From NCBI GenBank assembly GCA_022870745.1, contig CP085323.1, positions 1,798,001 through 1,862,000 on the forward strand: a stretch of DNA of 64,000 bases, written 5' to 3'. A program made the translations under genes and the position numbers. This stretch comes from Silvibacterium acidisoli (GTDB taxonomy: Bacteria; Acidobacteriota; Terriglobia; Terriglobales; Acidobacteriaceae). Shown one piece after another: positions 58,384-64,000 of this stretch; position 1 is the first letter of the stretch; each line of letters begins with the position of its first letter. The notes below the pieces were generated by a model. The model worked only from the letters and a program-made list of their open reading frames with translations. It did no database searches and was not told where the DNA came from.

Positions 58384-58974
58384 TTATCCACGGCTGACGA
58401 AAGAATTACCTTCGACCAGGTACCGGAGAGGCCGCTCGACGGCTTTGGAAATACCGATACGTGGCGTCTCCAGAATCCCCTCCGGCTGGTAGCCATCATC
58501 GTGAATCTGCAGTGGCGATTCGCTGCTGGTCACATCGAGTCCGTTATGTGAGGCTCGGGTGATCCCCAGCGCCTGGCACAGGCGGCCCGGACCGGAGGTC
58601 AGCAGCTTCGGCTTCGCCGCATCGGGGAGCCTGCGAAGCTTCGCCATCCTCTCCAACCCCGAAACCGGCTCCAAGGCGCGGATCAGTACACATCCCGCCT
58701 GACCCTCCGGCTCACAGGAGATGTTCAGGCAGTGATACATGCCGTAGATGAAATAGACATAGGCAAAGCCCGGCGGCCCGAAGATCACCGCATTGCGCTC
58801 GGTCTTTCCCGCGAAAGAATGCGCGGCCGGGTCGTCGAAGCCTATGTAGGCCTCGAGCTCGACAATGCGCCCGACCAGCAACTCGCCTTCGAAGTTGCGG
58901 ACGATCAGCTTGCCGAGCAGGGCATGGCCGACGCTTTCCGGAGTTCCGAGATAGAAGCTTTGTGGCAGAAGCAT
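58384..58974 (-). CDS. mpg: DNA-3-methyladenine glycosylase, AAG/Mpg family
   Basis: The protein is about 196 residues from ATG 58974, the first codon that gives the family N-terminus; upstream codons fall in a repeat. The signature VELEAYIGFDDPAAHSFAG contains the catalytic Glu, and the DNA-minor-groove segment FIYGMYHCLN is present. It removes alkylated and deaminated purines. It belongs to a different fold from the AlkA homologue at 22.6 kb, so the genome has two unrelated alkyl-base glycosylases within the window. Confidence 0.93.
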   Translation of the reverse strand: MLLPQSFYLGTPESVGHALLGKLIVRNFEGELLVGRIVELEAYIGFDDPAAHSFAGKTERNAVIFGPPGFAYVYFIYGMYHCLNISCEPEGQAGCVLIRALEPVSGLERMAKLRRLPDAAKPKLLTSGPGRLCQALGITRASHNGLDVTSSESPLQIHDDGYQPEGILETPRIGISKAVERPLRYLVEGNSFVSRG

Positions 58975-58992
58975 GGATGGTCTGTTCGTTGC

Positions 58993-59075
58993 CACTCCCA
59001 GTGAAGCGAGGAATCTGCATCTGCGATACGAGCGGTGACGCAAACGTGCAGATCCCTCACTTTGTTCGGGATGAC
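58993..59075. repeat. dispersed palindromic repeat between mpg and bcp
   Basis: Left arm 58993-59018 (CACTCCCAGTGAAGCGAGGA ATCTGC) and right arm 59047-59075 (TGCAGATCCCTCACTTTGTT CGGGATGAC) form an imperfect inverted pair. It starts right upstream of the mpg start and ends 11 bases from the bcp stop. Confidence 0.65.
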
Positions 59076-59085
59076 GAGTTCAACT

Positions 59086-59550
59086 CTATTTTTTCAGTCC
59101 CTTGATCGCCGCCAGCACTTCCTCGGCATGGCCTTCCGGCTTCACCTTGGGAAAGATCTTCAGCAGTGTCTGGTCGGGGCCGATCAGGAAGGTCGTCCGC
59201 TCGATGCCGCGGACTTTCTTGCCGTACATGTTCTTGTCGCGCATGACGCCGAACTGGTTGCAGACGGTCTCGTCGGGGTCGGCGAGCAGGGTGTACTGCA
59301 GGTCGTACTTGTCTTTGAATTTCTTCTGGGCACGGACCGTGTCGCGGGAGATGCCCAGTACCACCGCTCCGGCCTTCTGCAGCTTCTCAAAGGTATCGCG
59401 GAAGCCGCAGGCTTCGATCGTGCAGCCTGGAGTATCGGCGCGGGGATAGAAGAAGAGCACCACCGGTTTTCCGGCATAATCGCTGAGGGAGACAGTATTG
59501 TCCGCGTCGTCCTGCAACGTGAAGTCGGCAACTTTTTCGTTGAGTTCCAT
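59086..59550 (-). CDS. bcp: thioredoxin-dependent thiol peroxidase (Bcp)
   Basis: The 154-residue peroxiredoxin starts at ATG 59550 (AAGGAAGG four bases upstream; a TTG one codon earlier also exists). The peroxidatic Cys lies in the motif DTPGCT and the resolving Cys five residues on (EACGFRD), as in the BCP/PrxQ group. It reduces peroxides with thioredoxin in the cytoplasm. Next upstream gene is divergent. Length and motifs are standard. Confidence 0.95.
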   Translation of the reverse strand: MELNEKVADFTLQDDADNTVSLSDYAGKPVVLFFYPRADTPGCTIEACGFRDTFEKLQKAGAVVLGISRDTVRAQKKFKDKYDLQYTLLADPDETVCNQFGVMRDKNMYGKKVRGIERTTFLIGPDQTLLKIFPKVKPEGHAEEVLAAIKGLKK

Positions 59551-59629
59551 CAACCTTCCTTTTGCGCCCGGCTGCGTCGCGAATCGCCTCCGGATGCGTC
59601 TTATAGATTGTCACTGAAGCAGGGATCGA

Positions 59630-61171
59630 ATGTCACGAAACCCACTGGCTCACTCATTTCTAAGGATTTCCGCCCTGGCCTGCGCTGCGCTGGCGCTGCC
59701 GGCGCTCGGCCAGTACCCGGGTCGCATCGATCCCAATCAGTCGAAGCCGGAACCGGTTTTGCGCGCCACGGCTGTCCTCGAATACACCGGCGACCTGACC
59801 AAGCCGACCGCCAGCCGTCTCGTTCCGCTGGCTGTGTGGGACGGCGAACGCTATCAGCCCGGCGGCCTTTACATGGCGCAGCCCATGCCGATGGCTGTCG
59901 AGACAGGCACGCAGTACGAGCTCTACACGGCTGGCGTTTCGAAGGGATTGTTCGATGTAAAGGCTGCTGCAAACATTGGCGGATCATGGATCGCCGTGGG
60001 AAATTTTCAGAAGCCCGTTCCTCCACAGGTGGCCAGGCTTAAGAAGTCGAAGAATCCTCCGCAGATCATCGACGGCGTGAACTACGACGACGGCAAGCCG
60101 CATTTTGCACACCGTCCTCCGCAGACGCAGTCCTCAGACGGCAAGAGTTCGTCGACCGACACGAAGTCTTCGGGCACAAGCAATGCTCCGACTGTCGATC
60201 CCGATCGCCCAACATTGCACCGGCGTGACTCCAGCGGCGGCGATTCCTCCAGCAGCTCCAGCTCGACCGGTTCTTCCGGAAGCTCGACACCCACAAGCTC
60301 CGCGCCACCGGTCGATCCGGACCGGCCCACCCTGCACCGGCCAAATGATTCCGGCAACTCCGGCTCCTCAACGACCGCGAGCAATGCGCCCGCGACCGAC
60401 CCGGACCGCCCGAAGCTGCACCGTGGCAATTCGAATTCCTCCGACAATGGAGCGCCTGTCTCCGCCACCACCGATGTCGATCCGGATCGCCCTCGCTTGC
60501 GGCGCGGACGCCCCACGGAATATGAACAACTCGACGTGCCGGCAAATGTGGAGATTGCCAAGGTTGAGAAGGCGTCGCAGAATGTCGAGCTGATTGCCGC
60601 GGTCTCTGACGCGCGTATCCGCGAGCCGCATCCCTACGTCTATTCGTGGAACAGTCCGGATGATGCGCAGAAAGCGAAATCCGCGCTCGAAGACCAGGCA
60701 CGCACGCTGCTGGGCGGCTCTCCCAAGGCAACTGCAAAACCGGCTCCCGCAAGAACCACGCCCCCTAAGACAGCAGCCGCTCGTGCCGCCGCCGCGCGCG
60801 CCCGGGCAAAAGCAGCGGCGACGGCGCCAATGGAGCTGCACGACGAGCTGTTCAAGGCCTATGAGCTTTCATTTGGCGGAGGTGCAACCCTGGTCTTCTC
60901 GGCAAGCACCGGAGAAGGCGATGCCACGAAGTACGTCACGCTGATCGCGCAGCCGGATTTCAACGGAGTGCCGCAAGTCATCTACAAGCAGGTGACAACC
61001 CGGGCGCAGCTCGACGTTCTGCCGCGCATGGAAATCGTGGATGCCGTCGATACCGACGCCGACAACCGGGCCGAGCTGGTCTTCGCCCTCGCCACCTCGA
61101 CGGACCGCCAGTACGCGATCTACCGGGTCGCCGACCACTCGGTGCAGCAGGTCTTCAGCACCGGCTCGTAG
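59630..61171 (+). CDS. secreted repeat-rich protein of unknown function
   Basis: The 513-residue protein has an AGGG ribosome site and a signal peptide ending near LPALGQ. A domain at about 40-145 includes repeated proline and tyrosine residues; a Ser-rich linker (about 165-295) then holds four copies of a short unit related to VDPDRPTLHR, the last ones being TDPDRPKLHR and VDPDRPRLRR. An Ala-rich stretch follows (about 360-400). A C-terminal domain near residue 400-510 looks like a beta-propeller fragment. I recognise no enzymatic motif. Similar multi-linker proteins are common in Acidobacteriota. It is divergent from bcp. Confidence 0.8.
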   Translation: MSRNPLAHSFLRISALACAALALPALGQYPGRIDPNQSKPEPVLRATAVLEYTGDLTKPTASRLVPLAVWDGERYQPGGLYMAQPMPMAVETGTQYELYTAGVSKGLFDVKAAANIGGSWIAVGNFQKPVPPQVARLKKSKNPPQIIDGVNYDDGKPHFAHRPPQTQSSDGKSSSTDTKSSGTSNAPTVDPDRPTLHRRDSSGGDSSSSSSSTGSSGSSTPTSSAPPVDPDRPTLHRPNDSGNSGSSTTASNAPATDPDRPKLHRGNSNSSDNGAPVSATTDVDPDRPRLRRGRPTEYEQLDVPANVEIAKVEKASQNVELIAAVSDARIREPHPYVYSWNSPDDAQKAKSALEDQARTLLGGSPKATAKPAPARTTPPKTAAARAAAARARAKAAATAPMELHDELFKAYELSFGGGATLVFSASTGEGDATKYVTLIAQPDFNGVPQVIYKQVTTRAQLDVLPRMEIVDAVDTDADNRAELVFALATSTDRQYAIYRVADHSVQQVFSTGS

Positions 61172-61204
61172 GATTCCGGCCGCTCTTGGTGTTGCCCGGT
61201 TGGT

Positions 61205-61233
61205 GTCATCCCAAACGCATTGAGGGATACCTG
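61205..61233. repeat. single arm of the dispersed palindromic repeat
   Basis: GTCATCCCAAACGCATTGAG GGATACCTG matches the left arm of the copy at 28158 with three changes. It lies between two converging genes. Confidence 0.55.
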
Positions 61234-61244
61234 ATGTGGGTGGA

Positions 61245-62234
61245 CTACAGTTCCGCCTGGACCAGCGCTTCGGCCTGCGCAATGATCTCCGGATCGTCGC
61301 CGAAGCCGTTAAGCCAGCGCACATCCGGCTCCTTGCGAAACCATGTGTACTGCCGCTTGGCGTAGTTGCGATGACCCTGTTGGGCCGCCGCAATTGCTTC
61401 AGCCTGAGTCATCTCACCGCGAAGAACCGCTCGTGCCTGCCTGTATCCGAGTGCGTCGAAGACACGGGGCGCCTCGCCGTACTTTTCGATCAGCCGGCGT
61501 GTTTCTTCTACCAGCCCCACCTCGAACATTCTCGCGGCGCGTGTATTGATGCGGTCGTAGAGCGCCTGCCGTGCCGGATCGGGATTGCGGCGAAGAGAAA
61601 CAGCCGATGCAGCCGGGGTCACCGCATTCAAACCAATTCGCAGAATCCGGAAACCGTGCAGCGGATCGCGCCCTGACTTCCAGCCTTCCGAAAGAGGTTT
61701 TTCGGAGGAAACAGCCACCTCTATTGCACGTATGAGCTTGGGCGCGTCATTCGCATGGATCAACGCCGCAGAGGCTGGATCGAGTCTTTGAAGCACGCGA
61801 TGCAGCCACGGTGATCCACGCTTTTCAAGCGATTGCTGCAGGCGATGGCGGAGATCCTCCGACCGCACAGGTCCGGCGAAGAGCCCGTCCGTCAGCGCGC
61901 GCAGATAAAGCCCTGTGCCACCGGTCACAATGGGGAGATGCCCTCGACCAGTGATCTGCCCGAGAGCTTCGCGAGCCAGCCGGGCGTAATCACCGGCGGT
62001 GCATTCCTCGTGGGGGGCAAAAACATCGACAAGGTGATGCGGAACGAGCTGCCGCTCTTCGGGCGAGGGCTTGGCCGTGCCAATCTCCATCTCACGGTAA
62101 ACACACATGGAGTCGCAGCTGACGATCTCGCCGTGAAAACGCTCTGCAAGCTTAAGGGACAGCGCGGTCTTCCCGCTGGCCGTGGGGCCGAGAAGCACAA
62201 CCAGCAGCGGATCGGCTACCAGAAGCGCCACCAT
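61245..62234 (-). CDS. miaA: tRNA dimethylallyltransferase
   Basis: The 329-residue enzyme adds a dimethylallyl group to A37 of tRNAs reading codons that start with U. It begins VALLVADPLLVVLLGPTASGKT, with the P-loop at residues 16-23, then DSMCVYREMEIGTAKP and the conserved RALTDGLF and ALGYRQARAVL blocks. I choose the ATG at 62234; the next upstream ATG would add 23 atypical residues. Its start overlaps a small ORF by 19 bp. Confidence 0.95.
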   Translation of the reverse strand: MVALLVADPLLVVLLGPTASGKTALSLKLAERFHGEIVSCDSMCVYREMEIGTAKPSPEERQLVPHHLVDVFAPHEECTAGDYARLAREALGQITGRGHLPIVTGGTGLYLRALTDGLFAGPVRSEDLRHRLQQSLEKRGSPWLHRVLQRLDPASAALIHANDAPKLIRAIEVAVSSEKPLSEGWKSGRDPLHGFRILRIGLNAVTPAASAVSLRRNPDPARQALYDRINTRAARMFEVGLVEETRRLIEKYGEAPRVFDALGYRQARAVLRGEMTQAEAIAAAQQGHRNYAKRQYTWFRKEPDVRWLNGFGDDPEIIAQAEALVQAEL

Positions 62235-62359
62235 CCCGGCGGAAAAATGGCGTGCAGGTCGGCGCGGCACAGCGTCACGATCAAAATGACGGCCGCGATC
62301 CACAGCAGGCCGGAAAGCTGCCGGCGGCGCAGTTCAGCCTGGCGATCGATCTGGCTCAT
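62216..62359 (-). CDS. small single-pass membrane protein candidate
   Basis: A 47-residue frame runs from ATG 62359 (3 bases after the tonB-like stop) to a TAG at 62216. It has a basic start SQIDRQAELRRRQLSG, a hydrophobic helix (about 17-30, LLWIAAVILIVTLC) and a Trp-rich end. It links the tonB-like and miaA genes with overlap, suggesting coupled translation. The pattern looks real but has no relatives I can name. Confidence 0.5.
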   Translation of the reverse strand: MSQIDRQAELRRRQLSGLLWIAAVILIVTLCRADLHAIFPPGWWRFW

Positions 62360-62362
62360 GGC

Positions 62363-63484
62363 CTACTTCTGATCGACCGGCTGGATGTTGTAGAGGAAGA
62401 AGAAACGCAGCTCCAGGAACGGTCCCTTGAAATTCTTCGGCAGGTTTGGATAGGGCGACGCCCCGGTAATGCCGCCCCAGGCGGCACGATCGAGAGAAAC
62501 ATCGCCGGAAGGCAGCTCGAGCGTCATGCTCTTCACGCTGCCGTCCGGCATGATCTTGAAGCGGATGGCGACGCGGCCCTGCTTGTTAAGCGGCGGACGC
62601 GCTGCTTCGGGAATGATCGGGTACCAGGCACGCTTGGTGTCGAAGATCACGCGCTGAATGTAAGGCCCGAAGTCGACGCCCATGGTGTCGCTGAGCACGT
62701 CCACGGCGCCGTTCATGCCGGCGTGGCGCGGATCCAGGTTCGCCCCCATATCTCCGCCGGAATCGCCCGCGGACGACGGTGTCCTTGCGCCGCGTGCAAG
62801 CTGCTGCAGGTCCTGCCCCAGGGTCGTATGACCGGTCTGGAAATCCGGCTTGGTCGGAGCGGGCTTGGGTGCCTCCGCCATACTCTGCTGGTTATTCGGC
62901 AGAGGCTGCGCGGGCGGCGTCGGTTGCTGGGGCTGCGGGTGAGCCTGGGCCTGCTGTTGCTGCTGCTGCTGCTGCGGAGCCGGTTGAGGCTGCGGAGGCG
63001 CCGGAGTCGGCTGCTGCTCCTTCGGGGGAGCTGGCGACTCCTTCGGCGGCCCGGCGCGGCGCATTGCCTGCAACTGCTCAAGGGTCTTCTTGTCGAGCGT
63101 GGGGTGAGGCGACTGCTGAACGCGATCCTTGTCCGAGATAGCCGGCGCGTTCTTCGGTTTTGGCTGTTTCAGCAGGTCTTTCGGCAGATCGAGATATGTC
63201 ATCTGCTTTTCGCGCTGCTTCAGCACCGTCGAGGGATCGACCACCTTGACGTTGAAGAAATATTTCGGCCCGTAGAACAGCCACCAGAAGATGACCATGT
63301 GGACGATGAGCGCAATCCACACTTTTTCACGCAGAGCCGCCCAGTTACGGCTGCCCTCGAGCTCGTCGATGACGTGCAGGAGGTCGCTGTGATCGTAATC
63401 CTCGTAGCGGTTGGGCTTGTCGAAGTTCGGCGACTTCTCGGTCGGCGTGCTCGGAGGACTGGATGGGACTTCAGTGATCGGCAT
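62363..63484 (-). CDS. TonB-family energy transducer-like protein
   Basis: The 373-residue protein has an N-terminal cytoplasmic part, one membrane helix (about 55-71, VWIALIVHMVIFWWLF), a long Pro/Gln-rich periplasmic linker that includes a run of eight Gln, and a C-terminal TonB-like domain with RVAIRFKIMPDGSVKSMTL. TonB proteins couple proton motive force to outer-membrane receptors such as the two at 28-35 kb. ExbB and ExbD are not in the window. The C-terminal fold is judged from its pattern; the usual YP motif is weak, so a TonB-like stator or cell-division role is possible. Confidence 0.75.
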   Translation of the reverse strand: MPITEVPSSPPSTPTEKSPNFDKPNRYEDYDHSDLLHVIDELEGSRNWAALREKVWIALIVHMVIFWWLFYGPKYFFNVKVVDPSTVLKQREKQMTYLDLPKDLLKQPKPKNAPAISDKDRVQQSPHPTLDKKTLEQLQAMRRAGPPKESPAPPKEQQPTPAPPQPQPAPQQQQQQQQAQAHPQPQQPTPPAQPLPNNQQSMAEAPKPAPTKPDFQTGHTTLGQDLQQLARGARTPSSAGDSGGDMGANLDPRHAGMNGAVDVLSDTMGVDFGPYIQRVIFDTKRAWYPIIPEAARPPLNKQGRVAIRFKIMPDGSVKSMTLELPSGDVSLDRAAWGGITGASPYPNLPKNFKGPFLELRFFFLYNIQPVDQK

Positions 63485-63666
63485 TCTAGGGTTATTGGGG
63501 CAACAGGCATCCGGCCCATCTACGCGGCGAACCGCGCATTTCTAAACTTGGATGCCGTTGGGACTTCCTTTATTTTCTCATTCTTTCCCGGGTTCCCGCA
63601 GCTATCTTTCGCACACCCGGCGGTGACGCCGGCTCCCCTGGAAATTGCTCGTACAATCAGACTTGC

Positions 63667-64000
63667 ATGGTACAGACGACGGTTATCACTGTGAGCGACT
63701 CGCGCAGCCGGGGAGAACGTGAAGACTTTTCCGGACCGGCAATCGCACAAGAGCTGAATGCTCAGGGATTCGACGTAAGAACCACTCTTTCAGTAGCAGA
63801 CGACCGAAAAGCGATTGAAGACGCACTGCGCGCCGCAGCACTCGAATCACGGCTGGTTGTAACCACCGGCGGCACCGGGATCGCTCCCCGGGATGTGACC
63901 CCGGAGGCGACACGCGCCGTCTGCAGCCGCTTTCTCGACGGAATTCCGGAGCTGATGCGCGCCGAGGGCCGCAAAGAGACCCAGTTTGCCGCACTCAGCC
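63667..64000 (+). CDS. MogA/MoaB-family molybdopterin protein (3' end beyond window)
   Basis: The frame is open from ATG 63667 to the right edge, 111 residues visible. It begins TTVITVSDSRSRGEREDFSG and contains VVTTGGTGIAPRDVTPEAT, the substrate-binding loop of the MogA/MoaB family that adenylates molybdopterin. It should act in molybdenum-cofactor synthesis. TACAAT at 63652-63657 is a possible -10 box. The C-terminal third is missing here. Confidence 0.9.
   Translation, partial: MVQTTVITVSDSRSRGEREDFSGPAIAQELNAQGFDVRTTLSVADDRKAIEDALRAAALESRLVVTTGGTGIAPRDVTPEATRAVCSRFLDGIPELMRAEGRKETQFAALS

Noticed and set aside
62950-62985. Trinucleotide CTG/CTT-like repeat as a mobile or unstable repeat
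   Set aside because: It simply encodes the Gln run of the tonB-like linker.
63485-63666. Molybdenum-cofactor riboswitch upstream of the mogA/moaB gene
   Set aside because: Only a 6-bp stem with a GTGA loop (63617-63632) is visible; the larger conserved architecture is not seen.

Overview
The window looks like a chromosomal segment of a GC-rich Acidobacteriota, probably class Terriglobia (Acidobacteriaceae). I infer this from two adjacent Oar-like TonB-dependent receptors with an N-terminal carboxypeptidase-regulatory domain, a 1542-residue Asp-box/choice-of-anchor-D secreted protein, an alternative complex III (ACIII)-caa3 oxidase operon, and the dispersed GGCT-N2-AGCC and GTCATCCCGAACG palindromes common between genes in this group. 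It is inference from gene content, not from a marker-gene comparison.

Layout. 1-7 kb (all minus strand): 5' part of an SLBB polysaccharide-export gene that runs off the left edge, a frameshifted cupredoxin relic, and the giant Asp-box protein. 7-8.6 kb: class II photolyase. 8.8-22.3 kb: one uninterrupted minus-strand respiratory operon in the order actA-B-C-D-E-F, a 211-residue membrane-anchored protein, SCO, coxB-A-C-D. It has a candidate promoter at its head and a UUCG hairpin terminator at its end. Together these genes would make a quinol:cytochrome c oxidoreductase coupled to an A2-type caa3 oxidase. 22.6-28 kb: AlkA, a phosphoesterase, an orphan oligopeptide-type ABC ATPase, a secreted TPR protein and MnmG. 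28.3-35.1 kb: the two TonB-dependent receptors. 35.3-36.3 kb: ObgE.

36.3-39.3 kb is the one clearly accessory segment. It is visibly poorer in GC than its flanks and bounded on the left by obgE. It carries a conserved gene of unknown function, a second diverged copy of the obgE 3' end, and a tight two-gene unit: a ParA/MinD-type ATPase followed 5 bp later by a HEPN protein with an intact R-N-x3-H ribonuclease motif. No ParB, parS-like repeats, integrase or phage genes are visible. I regard the ParA-HEPN pair as the best candidate for an undescribed (probably anti-phage or abortive-infection) system.

39.3-64 kb returns to ordinary chromosome: an orphan molybdate-type binding protein, a CE2-like esterase, a DEAD-box-family helicase, an FAD monooxygenase and MDR reductase pair divergent from an HxlR regulator, a thioesterase, a GH57/DUF3536 protein, an MBL hydrolase, a 49-residue basic protein, PurA, an ABM monooxygenase, a DUF4440 protein, an exported TldD/TldE-like pair, an M48 protease, a HIT protein, a zinc-ribbon protein, Mpg glycosylase, Bcp peroxidase, a repeat-rich secreted protein, MiaA, a small membrane ORF, a TonB-like protein, and the 5' part of a MogA/MoaB gene at the right edge. 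I saw no rRNA, tRNA, CRISPR array or insertion sequence.
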